From Picochlorum sp. 'celeri' (lineage: Eukaryota; Chlorophyta; Trebouxiophyceae), in the NCBI GenBank assembly GCA_010909725.1, contig JAACMV010000005.1:434001-498000 (forward strand): a stretch of 64,000 nt of DNA. The letters run 5' to 3'. Below are positions 19,401-27,968 of the stretch, one piece after another (position 1 is the first letter of the stretch; each line of letters starts with the position of its first letter). The notes under the pieces were generated by a model. That model did not search any database, was not told the origin of the DNA, and saw only the letters and a program-made list of their open reading frames with translations. The translations under genes were made by a program, and so were the position numbers.

Positions 19401-20290
19401 ATGCCAACAAAAACAAGTAGCAGCAGTCCTTCTGACAGCGGTATGGAGCAAGATATGAATATAGATAAAAAACTAGAGATGAATGCGTCGAAACTACAGC
19501 GATACATTGACAAGGCGAAGAAGCGAGGGATCATTTACCTGAGTCGACTTCCCCCCAATATGGTACGAATGTCATTTTTGAACATATACATCACAGTGAT
19601 AATAATAACAATAATAACCATAATAGATGTCTTGTTCTCTGTATGCAGAAGCCGCAGAAAATCAGACACTTGCTGGAGCAGTATGGAGAGATTGGAAGGG
19701 TGTATTTGGCAGCTGAAGACCCCTCCGTGAGGAAGAAGAGGAAGAAAATGGGGGGCCACTCTGGTAAAAAGTTTACAGAAGGGTGGGTGGAGTTTGAAGA
19801 TAAAAAGGATGCCAAGCTAGTGGCCAAGCTGTTGAATGGCGAGCCCATGGGAGGGAAGAAGCGGTCTGCGCATTACTATGACTTGTGGTGCATCAAGTAT
19901 CTTCCTAAATTTAGTTGGGATCATCTGACGGAGGAGTTGAATTATCAGCGTGCGGTGAAGGATCAGAAAATGGCGGCTGAGGTTGCTGCGGCCAAGAGAG
20001 AGAGAGACTTTTATCTGTCCAGGGTGGACAAGGCCAAGGCAGTTGAGGCGATTATAGAGCGACAACAACAAGAGGATGTCGATGCCACGCAATTGCCGAA
20101 TACTACTACGAATACCAATGAAGAGGAGAAGAAAAAACCCAACAAAAAGGGACCGCGCAAGGTGAGGACATTTGATCAGAACAAGACGATTGGCTCTGGG
20201 GCAGACCTCAAAGGGACACGTGGCACCGGTCTCAGATCTGATGTGCTGAAGAAATTAGCAGGAATTCAACCATCTCATGGAACCGAATGA
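19401..20290 (+). CDS. ESF2: ESF2/ABT1 ribosome-biogenesis RNA-binding protein
   Basis: Spliced: exons 19401-19562 and 19649-20290, 86-bp intron (GTACGA...TGCAG); 267 residues. The RRM-like domain starts at RGIIYLSRLPPNM, and the intron falls exactly there; it continues with KPQKIRHLLEQYGEIGRVYL, then the family-typical KKMGGHSGKKFTEGWVEF, YYDLWCIKYLPKFSWDHLTE and a basic coiled helix. ESF2/ABT1 acts in the nucleolus in early 18S rRNA processing with the DEAH helicase Dhr1/Prp43 system. The ATG at 19401 is the first in frame. The next gene's ATG lies only 38 nt after the stop, with no TGTAA in between. Confidence 0.93.
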
Positions 20291-20328
20291 ATTAATAGAT
20301 AATAATAATTATATAACTACCAGTGAAT

Positions 20329-21306
20329 ATGTTGTTGACACGTCTTGTGGCGAATGGTTGTTCGACCATTCGCCCTGTCGGAAATGACAAGAAGAGCACT
20401 CGTCTTCATTCGAAAACACCCATCCTGGGTGTTTTCACTCGACATAGTATTGATAGTATCTCATCAGATAGAAGAAGGGTTGCCTGCGAGGCATCCCTGG
20501 GTCCACCGTGGGATTTAAATGCCTTTAAGAATTGGACAGCCATCGGACAGTTCGAATCGAATAGTGAAACCATACAGACGATCAGTCGATTTGAACACTT
20601 GTATTATACCATTAGTGTGACATACTGGGCTATTTTATTGGCATCTATTCTGTCTGGGAACACTGTATTGACGCGTCTGGCAGAGTTTAAAGTATTCGTT
20701 TCTCTCATGTGTATTGCAAGTTTTGCTTTTGCGAGTTGGTTCCTTGCTCGCTGTATTAAAGACGTTCAGAACCACACGGAAAGCATTACGGTTGATAAGG
20801 ATCTGTCTGGGCTGTATAGATATGGATGGAGGGCGCTGTTTTGGTTGGGTTTTGTCCTGTTTTATGCAGCACCCACAGCGTCTGCACCTGTGACTGATTT
20901 GCTTGCCATTCCTGGAGCCGTCATGTGCTTGTACGGGCTGGCATTGGTTGCTTCATCTGCTGTTATTGTTGGAACATGGTCGTTTATGGGAGACCCGAAC
21001 GTTCCTCACCGTTTAATCACGGTTGGGCCGTATGCCTTGCTTCGACATCCTCAGGCTCTGGGGAATATTCTGTTTGTGACTGGGTTTGCCGTCTCTGGGG
21101 GTGCGTTATGGAGTGTGGTTGCATTCTGTGCGTCATTTATACTCTATAGTAGATATATCATCCCACTGGAGGAGGAGATGTTGACGGAAGCGTTTCCGTC
21201 TAGCTATGTGCATTATAAAGAACGGGTGCCTGCGTTTTCTGGGGCACTCATGTTGCTCTTGGTCATACAAGCGGCCTTGTTTTGGAGATTTGGCCTGGTG
21301 CCGTGA
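20329..21306 (+). CDS. ICMT-like membrane methyltransferase, plastid-targeted
   Basis: 325 residues. A basic, Ser/Arg-rich N-terminus (about 60 residues) suggests plastid import. Several hydrophobic segments follow. The C-terminal signature HRLITVGPYALLRHPQALGN then YIIPLEEEMLTEAFPSSYVHY matches the isoprenylcysteine/phospholipid methyltransferase fold, where the RHP segment and the late Glu-Glu bind S-adenosylmethionine. The substrate is not predictable; plastid homologues of unknown role occur in algae. The transit-peptide coding region contains two strong hairpins (20349-20374 and 20412-20436). The upstream ESF2 gene ends 38 nt before the ATG. Confidence 0.78.
   Translation: MLLTRLVANGCSTIRPVGNDKKSTRLHSKTPILGVFTRHSIDSISSDRRRVACEASLGPPWDLNAFKNWTAIGQFESNSETIQTISRFEHLYYTISVTYWAILLASILSGNTVLTRLAEFKVFVSLMCIASFAFASWFLARCIKDVQNHTESITVDKDLSGLYRYGWRALFWLGFVLFYAAPTASAPVTDLLAIPGAVMCLYGLALVASSAVIVGTWSFMGDPNVPHRLITVGPYALLRHPQALGNILFVTGFAVSGGALWSVVAFCASFILYSRYIIPLEEEMLTEAFPSSYVHYKERVPAFSGALMLLLVIQAALFWRFGLVP
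20349..20436 (+). promoter_or_regulatory. two perfect hairpins in 5' coding region
   Basis: GGCGAATGGT/ACCATTCGCC (20349-20358 with 20365-20374; 10 bp, 6-nt loop) and GAAAACACCC/GGGTGTTTTC (20412-20421 with 20427-20436; 10 bp, 5-nt loop). Both lie in the transit-peptide codons of the ICMT-like gene. A role in translation is inference. Confidence 0.45.
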
Positions 21307-21411
21307 TATCTCTATGCCCCCATGCTGATCGCTTTAATTAATTGTTGACCCTATTTAAGAAATTGAAATACTACCATGTATACGCGGTAGTTCTATCTAA
21401 TAATCGATGGG

Positions 21412-23028
21412 ATGCGTCGTCGCGCTGTGCTCGCAGCAGCGGGACGTACAGGAGGAGACACATGGTCTCTGGCATCATTGATGCGGTATCGTCGCTATCA
21501 CCCTGGGATATTTCGTAATGATTCTGATGAGATGATTTTGGCAAAGTATACGCGCGTGTTGGAAGAGTCTGTGGCGCATAGGAGCGATGGTGACAATGCT
21601 GGAAGGGGAGACGAGGTGGTGGTGTCTTGTTCATTGATTGGGGAGATTGCGGAGAAGGCTGTGCGGATGCATGCAGTGAAGCCGAATTCCATGTATGTTC
21701 AGGATGCTGTGGATTCCATGTGTGCGTATTATCTTGGTTGTGATGGGGATGGGCGTAGGGGTATGTTTGATTCCTTGGCGGCAGCGTCTGTGAGGGAGAA
21801 GACGGAGAAGAGGGATGCGGGTGCGCTGGACAAGGCCATGGCGTCGTATCATGACGCTATAGGTATGTTATCCTCATCGTCAGTAGTATTAGAAGAAGAG
21901 AGCGAGAGTGAGGATACCAAAACAGGTGTATGTACCTTGGGTGATGTGAGGGTGCTGCAGGCTCTGGAGGATGTGTCAGTTGCCTGTGTTCCCTTGTATG
22001 AAGAGCTGTTTGATATCTTTTCCAAATTTAGAGGGTTGGAGTTTCTCATCACGTTGAGGGCAGATTTGAACAACATTATTGCAAATATATCTCGTGCGGA
22101 AGAAAAGAAACAGCATGTGTTTGGGATTATGAATGAGAATTTGAAAAGGAATATTTCAAAATGGTTTGTTGATGGGAAACTGTTGCAGTTGGAGAGGCTG
22201 ACGTGGGAACATGCATCGGCTGCTGTGCTTGAACGATTAGTTGTGCATGAAAAAGTTCATCGGATGCGGTCGTGGATGTCTTTGAAGCAGAGGTTTGTTG
22301 GGAATACCAAACGTGTTTATATATGGAAGCATCCAGCACTTCCGGGAGTGCCATTGCTTGCTGTGTACATCAGTTTGGAAAAGAGTATTCCCACCGAGCT
22401 GCCACAGATTTTTAGAAAGGCGTCTTCTCCATCGAGAAAAAGTCCAAATGTTGCGGTATTTTACTCGATCAATAATATGGAGGATGGATTGAAAGGTATA
22501 GATTTGGGGCATAGTCTGATTACAGAGGCCATGAGGAGATTGCAGGAGGAACTGCCGAATCAGTTGGATACTTTTTGTACGTTGTCTCCGATTCCTTTGT
22601 TTTCATCGTGGGTGTACCAGAATATTGAGGAGCTCGCTGATGGGATTGATGATGAGACATGGAATGGTATGATCCATTCTCTTGATGATGGCTCCAGTCG
22701 AGCAGAGGTGCTCTCAGAAATGTTGCAGTCGCTTCAGGCACGTCATGATGAAGATTTGTATGATCGTATGAAAGATAGTATGTTGCGGTGGTGCGCTCAG
22801 TATCTGACGAACACGTCGTCAATGGATCCTGTGACTCGTTTCCATGTTGAAAATGGTGCATCTATTTATCAGATTCACTATGGGGCGGATTTGAGCGCGA
22901 ATGGGAGAGAAAGGAGTTTTGGTCTCATGGTGACGTACATGTATCAGGGTGCTGAGAGTGTGTCAAATTCATATAGGAGAGATGGGGTTATCCCAATGCA
23001 CGAGAATGTGAAACAGTTGATTACATGA
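21412..23028 (+). CDS. MLYCD: malonyl-CoA decarboxylase
   Basis: 538 residues covering both MCD domains: a helical N-terminal domain and a GNAT-like catalytic domain. Diagnostic stretches are LITLRADLNNIIA, VFYSINNMEDGLKGIDLG, FCTLSPIPLFSSW, WCAQYLTNTSSMDPVTRFH and FHVENGASIYQIHYGADLS. The enzyme converts malonyl-CoA to acetyl-CoA, in mitochondria, peroxisomes or cytosol. The Arg-rich first 15 residues may help organelle targeting. Its stop is 7 nt from that of the convergent orphan gene. Confidence 0.9.
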   Translation: MRRRAVLAAAGRTGGDTWSLASLMRYRRYHPGIFRNDSDEMILAKYTRVLEESVAHRSDGDNAGRGDEVVVSCSLIGEIAEKAVRMHAVKPNSMYVQDAVDSMCAYYLGCDGDGRRGMFDSLAAASVREKTEKRDAGALDKAMASYHDAIGMLSSSSVVLEEESESEDTKTGVCTLGDVRVLQALEDVSVACVPLYEELFDIFSKFRGLEFLITLRADLNNIIANISRAEEKKQHVFGIMNENLKRNISKWFVDGKLLQLERLTWEHASAAVLERLVVHEKVHRMRSWMSLKQRFVGNTKRVYIWKHPALPGVPLLAVYISLEKSIPTELPQIFRKASSPSRKSPNVAVFYSINNMEDGLKGIDLGHSLITEAMRRLQEELPNQLDTFCTLSPIPLFSSWVYQNIEELADGIDDETWNGMIHSLDDGSSRAEVLSEMLQSLQARHDEDLYDRMKDSMLRWCAQYLTNTSSMDPVTRFHVENGASIYQIHYGADLSANGRERSFGLMVTYMYQGAESVSNSYRRDGVIPMHENVKQLIT

Positions 23029-23035
23029 TGATGTA

Positions 23036-24799
23036 CTATTCCTGGTATTCCTGTTTTTCAATGCTTTCATTCTCTTCTTCCTCCTTCTTGTCATTTCCAT
23101 GTCCAAATATATTGTGAATCATGTCGTATTTGGAAAAATCGACGTTGAGTGGTGTCTTCAAGTACGTCACCACCGAGTCCAGGGCATCAACAACTTCCCC
23201 TGGCCTGATAGGTGGAGGCCTCGCATCCACAAGGGCCTTCCATGGATCATCGTTATCTCCCGTATCCCTGGTTTTTGCTTGTAATAATGCGTGTACAATC
23301 GAATATTCTGACGATCCTGTTGGTCGAGCATTCAACAGAGCCTGGAAAACTGAATACTCTGAGCTTCCCTTTTGCGGGATGATTGTCATGTCAAAACCTG
23401 TTGATAAAGGATCGTACTTTTTCATAAATTCTGAAATCTTTGGACCATCAAACAATGATGCGTTTTTAATACAAGAGATGATCGGATCGGATCGCCAGTC
23501 ACTCTGTGGCCTTTGTATCTGCTCCAGTCTTGCAGATGGGTCATACTTGTCCAATGTCTTGGGTACTTGGAATCCATGAAAAGATAAGAGAGCACTCGTC
23601 AAAGCATGAAACGGATCTCTATCTGATTTTACTTGTGTACTCTTGTTTGAGTCGGAAACAAAGTCATGCAGATCCGTGAAAGGACTGTACTTTGTAGAAA
23701 ATATGCTCCCAGTTTTCTTCTTCTCCAATGATTTCATCATCGGGGCGAGAGGAGCAAGAAGCACATCGCTACCATGCAGCCTTGTTGATCGTTTCCCGTG
23801 ACTTGTTTGTGCTACACGCTTTTGCGATCCTACAGACAAGGTCTTTCCCCCGGGCTCTCCCTTTGCATTCCTGTATGAGCAACCTAGCACTCTGCCATGC
23901 TCCAACTCAACCTTTGGTATCATGGCTGACACATCGTCTGCCATCACTGACAGTAAAGCAATAGCCAATAAACCAGGGTTCGTAGATGTCGATGAAGAAT
24001 GTGAAGCAACTGGAGGCTCTGTAGCATCTGTGACAGGAGGCGGACTGGCCTCAACCAGAGTGATTGTCTCTGTCCTTTCCACTACAATTGAGGACGGTCG
24101 CTCCTCTTCCTCCTCAATCAAAGCAACTTCATCATTACTTATCGTGCTGGTATCAGGCTCCTGTGCAGCATTTCTTCTAAAGTTTTCCTCAGCTCTCTTT
24201 GCCCTTGCAATCCTACGCATAGCCTCCCTCCTCATCGCCTCCTTCTCTTCCTCAGCCAAACTTGTATTGTCTCGAATCGGCTCGAAATCTCTCAATTCTC
24301 TCTCTATACCATACTCATATGATGGTTTTCTCGAATCCATATACTTCACGTACCCAAGAGCACAAGCAAGTGCAACAAGGACTGCAACAACTGCTTCACG
24401 CCCTCCATCATCGCCCTGGCGAGGAATTTCTGCATCGATTGTTCTGATTCCAGAATCGCTAGTATAATACTCCAACACAGCAGCCATGCTTTCCTGACTT
24501 GGAACAGCCTTCTCTCTTTTCAGAAAAGAAAAGACTCCATTCTTCTTCTCCCCAGAGAACAAAGAAACAGCAGTCCCAGTGTCCCCTCGAACTGTCTGGC
24601 GTGCCACAGCACCAGATGACCATGCTGCCCATAGCACTGGAACTAATGCCACCACTCGCGAAACAGTCTTGGCCAGATCACCAGAGCCCTCCCGTGCAAC
24701 AACAACCACCTGCCTTCTTCCAGTCCCAACACCGACACGCTGATGTTTCCTCACTCCTAGGCGATCCCCTCGAGACCGCCAAGATGGGCATCTAATCAT
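23036..24799 (-). CDS. orphan membrane-anchored protein with repeated K-Y-D-P blocks
   Basis: 587 residues, not recognised. The Arg-rich N-terminus could be a transit peptide; hydrophobic segments occur near residues 45-62 and 135-152 (VVAVLVALACALGYVKY). A charged helical segment follows (EEEKEAMRREAMRRIARAKR), then low-complexity linkers. The C-terminal 200 residues contain repeated units: GSSEYSVFQALLNARPT and GSSEYSIVHALLQAKT in tandem, DNDDPWKALVDARPP, and several K-Y-(S/D)-(P/M) blocks (KYSPFTDL, KYDPSARL, KYDPLSTG, KYDMIHNI). It may be a plastid-membrane protein, but this is inference. Confidence 0.65.
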   Translation of the reverse strand: MIRCPSWRSRGDRLGVRKHQRVGVGTGRRQVVVVAREGSGDLAKTVSRVVALVPVLWAAWSSGAVARQTVRGDTGTAVSLFSGEKKNGVFSFLKREKAVPSQESMAAVLEYYTSDSGIRTIDAEIPRQGDDGGREAVVAVLVALACALGYVKYMDSRKPSYEYGIERELRDFEPIRDNTSLAEEEKEAMRREAMRRIARAKRAEENFRRNAAQEPDTSTISNDEVALIEEEEERPSSIVVERTETITLVEASPPPVTDATEPPVASHSSSTSTNPGLLAIALLSVMADDVSAMIPKVELEHGRVLGCSYRNAKGEPGGKTLSVGSQKRVAQTSHGKRSTRLHGSDVLLAPLAPMMKSLEKKKTGSIFSTKYSPFTDLHDFVSDSNKSTQVKSDRDPFHALTSALLSFHGFQVPKTLDKYDPSARLEQIQRPQSDWRSDPIISCIKNASLFDGPKISEFMKKYDPLSTGFDMTIIPQKGSSEYSVFQALLNARPTGSSEYSIVHALLQAKTRDTGDNDDPWKALVDARPPPIRPGEVVDALDSVVTYLKTPLNVDFSKYDMIHNIFGHGNDKKEEEENESIEKQEYQE

Positions 24800-25135
24800 T
24801 CTTTCTCTTCAGATTATTCCGTCTTCTTTCACACAGTCGACTGAGACAAAATTCAGAGACTTCAGTCACACATTGGCTCTGTTCCTTTGTCGCAGCAAAA
24901 TTCTTCACACACTGGACATTATAAGGCACTTTAGAATTATTAGTAGTTGATTTGAATCCGATTCGCGCCGATCCTCAAGACAACCACAAGATTGGTCTAG
25001 GATTTTCTCACCTTCTTCCGTAAATAAAACGACACTCAAGTTTGTCCTGATACACACCCATAAGCTACATTGTATATTGTGAGATTGGATTACAAGATAT
25101 ACATCACATCTAATTCATATTACTACTAATAAAGC
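24800..25135. other. intergenic region
   Basis: Upstream region of the orphan gene (-) and 3' end of the eL8 gene (-). AT-rich; no coding frame, RNA gene or repeat was recognised. Confidence 0.5.
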
Positions 25136-26030
25136 TTAACGCCCGACCAACTCCTTGGCTAAGGCTTTCTCCTTCTTCTTTGTAGCAGCCTGGGACTTTG
25201 GTCCCATGATACCTCCTCCCCATGAGACACGTGGAGCATCAAGGTACATGCTCTTACTGGTGTCAACAATCTTGGCAAGTTCTCTCTCATCCTCCGACTT
25301 GACGCTGGTCAAAGCAAGGCAGGTTGCATTCTTCTGGTGAACAACAGTTCCCAATCTAGCCTTACCCTTAACAATGACATATGGCACTCCCATCTTCTTG
25401 CAGAGAGCTGGAAGCCAAATAACCATCTCAATTGGATCAACATCGTGGGCGATAACTACGAGCTGAGCCTTTCCTTGCTCAACCAAAGTGGTGACGTGGT
25501 TGATTCCGAACTTGACCACAACTGGCTTCTTCTTCTCAACCTCATTTCCTGCAGCTCTAGCCTCGGCCTCCTTCAAAAGCCTCTCCTTCTTGGCAGCCTT
25601 ATCTTCTGGGCGGTACTTCATCAAGAGCTTGAACACAGTCTCAGCTGAAGACTTGTCCAAAGTCTTTGTGAATCTGTTCAGAGCTGGTGGCACCTTGAGG
25701 CGCATTTTCAGCACTCTTCTCTGCCTCTGAATACGAACATACTTTGGCCAGCGAACGAATCTGTGCATATCTCTCTTTGGTGGAAGATCTCCTCCAATTC
25801 CGAAAGACTTTGTGCGCTTCTCATAGAGAGGATTCGTTGGCTTGGCAGCAGCAGCTGGCTTCCTCACTGCGGCTGGAACGGCCGCGACCTTCTTCTTTGG
25901 TGCCTGCGTACAATATTAATTTCATATCAGTTTGGAATATATCATCCGGGTTTCTCTCGATGTGGCATGACTTCATCCACGCCCACCGCCGCAATGGCCG
26001 ACTCGCCATTCATCGTCGCTCAGACACCAT
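25136..26030 (-). CDS. RPL7A: 60S ribosomal protein eL8 (L7a)
   Basis: Main exon 25136-25903 encodes nearly all of eL8: [47 protein letters not shown], then the kink-turn-binding L7Ae fold ([35 protein letters not shown]). It has no ATG of its own. The best model puts a single-codon first exon ATG at 26028-26030, directly followed by a GTGTCT donor and a 124-bp intron (25904-26027) ending TACGCAG, so the protein would start MAPKKK like plant homologues; 256 residues. The main exon is certain, the one-codon exon is inferred. Confidence 0.93.
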
Positions 26031-26683
26031 CCGACGGATTGAATGCGATTTTTCATGAATTATCAGTATATATTTATATAAAACATGACAATGAATCCAT
26101 ACAGAGCCCCTCTGGCAAAATGAAACAAAGGCTTCTCTGCTGAGGTCTTGGAGGCGGCAATGCCCGCTCTTGTATGGTGGGATTCTTCTATTTCTCAACG
26201 TACCATTGTATTATTCGTATACTATATCACAGATGTGAATAATTTAATGATATGGCGAGCTGAATCGGCGTTACTTTGACATGGGCCAATGCCTGCGCGC
26301 TTTCGTGTTGCAGGCAGCCTTTTGAGCAGGTCCAAAGAAATTCGGGTTGATTTTAAAAGTATTTATATAAGGACTTTTGAACTCTGTCTTCACCAATACA
26401 TGCAGGATGCATGCTGCACCTGGAAAACATTCGGATAAAAATCCTACAGAGCATTAAGGGGTACCAAATGCTGCATGTGCATGGGGTTGGGCTGCAGGGG
26501 ACGAGGACAAATGGCATCTTGACCGATCTGTACGAACCACCTTTTCTTTCCTTCAAATCGCCCTGAAATCCCTTATGAATGCGTGATGTCACCATAAGAG
26601 ACAGTAAAAGTACACAAGTATCGTAATAGCGTCCGAAGTCGAGGACTAGATGCGGTGACTGGGTTTGAAACTTCAACACCGGC
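26031..26683. other. divergent promoter region
   Basis: About 650 bp between the eL8 gene (-) and the DUF218 gene (+). It presumably holds both promoters. No convincing coding frame, tRNA or repeat was seen. Confidence 0.5.
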
Positions 26684-27679
26684 ATGATAAAAATGATGAT
26701 GAGTGATTCTGCGTCATCAACACCGAGTAAAGGGATTTATCATCGATTGTACCATCGTCGACACGGTTTTTTATCGCTTGACAACAAGTATTGCATAGGT
26801 TTGCTTGTGTTTCTGGTGGTTACAGTCTTGTTTTTTCTAGAAAATGCAGCATTGACAGGGAAGGGTGATGGAGGAGTTGCTCTTGTTGGGAATAGAAAGG
26901 CCATGGTGGAGAAGACTGGTCTGAGTAAGAAGAGAGCGCAACCTTCTTTTGAGCATCCTATGCCGCATGTCAAGTCCCTAGTGCTGGTGGCTTGTCACTC
27001 TGTGTTCGCTGGTGTTGACTGGAGAAATGCAGAGGATAAGAACAACTGGGCATTGCTAGAGTATCAAAGGAGAACTCCTGGGCAAGTAGAAAGTTTTCTA
27101 GAGCATATTAAATTAGGTGTAGATGAAGCTGCGCGTGATGAGAATAGCATGCTGGTGTTCTCTGGAGGGCAAACGAGAAAACAGGCTGGACCACGATCAG
27201 AGGCAAATGGGTATTGGACTGTTGCAGAGGCGAATGGCTGGTTTGGTCACGGTGACAGCGTTCGATCAAGGGCGTTTACTGAAGAGCATTCGAGAGACTC
27301 GCTGGAAAATGTATTGTTTAGTTTGTGTCGATTTTACGAGTTGACAGGGTCATACCCTGAGAAAATTGTTGTTGTTAGCTATGAATTCAAGGAGGAAAGG
27401 TTCTTGCAGACCCATAGAAAGGCTATCAAGTGGCCAGAAAATAGAATAGAATTCATTGGAACACCTGCTTTGGATCCAAAGGCGTATGAAGGGGAGGAGA
27501 AGACAAAAAGGTCGTTTGAAAAGGATCCCTATGGATGTCAAGGTGAGCTCTCTGAGAAGCGGGTGAAGAGGGACCCGTTTGCTCAGGGAGGGTACAGTGC
27601 TGATAGGTGTCCTGATATGGAGGGTCTTTTAGATTATTGTGGAACACGCATATATCCCAAAAGGCTTCCTTGGACTTGA
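26684..27679 (+). CDS. DUF218-domain type II membrane protein
   Basis: 331 residues with a short basic N-terminus, one membrane segment (GLLVFLVVTVLFFLEN, about residues 40-55) and a soluble C-terminal domain. The domain carries LVLVACHSVFAG, MLVFSGGQTRKQAGPRSEA, EEHSRDSLENVLFSLCRF and IVVVSYEFKEERF, matching the DUF218/YdcF fold with its phosphate-binding SGG loop and an ENxxF helix. Eukaryotic homologues occur in fungi and algae and are uncharacterised; the topology suggests an ER/Golgi lumen location. The ATG at 26684 is the first of several Met codons. Confidence 0.78.
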   Translation: MIKMMMSDSASSTPSKGIYHRLYHRRHGFLSLDNKYCIGLLVFLVVTVLFFLENAALTGKGDGGVALVGNRKAMVEKTGLSKKRAQPSFEHPMPHVKSLVLVACHSVFAGVDWRNAEDKNNWALLEYQRRTPGQVESFLEHIKLGVDEAARDENSMLVFSGGQTRKQAGPRSEANGYWTVAEANGWFGHGDSVRSRAFTEEHSRDSLENVLFSLCRFYELTGSYPEKIVVVSYEFKEERFLQTHRKAIKWPENRIEFIGTPALDPKAYEGEEKTKRSFEKDPYGCQGELSEKRVKRDPFAQGGYSADRCPDMEGLLDYCGTRIYPKRLPWT

Positions 27680-27968
27680 GGAGGAAGTTTTGCTTACATG
27701 CATTGGATGTGCATGTGAGCAACATGTCAGCCACTCTTGGTAAGCCTCACTTGTACGTATGCGATGAAAGTTTTCATCTCTTTGCGTCAGCATTTTCCCG
27801 ATGTTGTCCGCGAGAAGGAATACCAGGATACCTCTTCTTATTCTTTCTGAAGATGAATGCACTCTCCTCCATCTTCCATGCCTCGTGACGTTTTTGGCGA
27901 TATTCTAAACGCTTCTTGAGGAAATAAGCATAATAATGCCTCGAATACCTCCTGTGAGCATTGAATTT

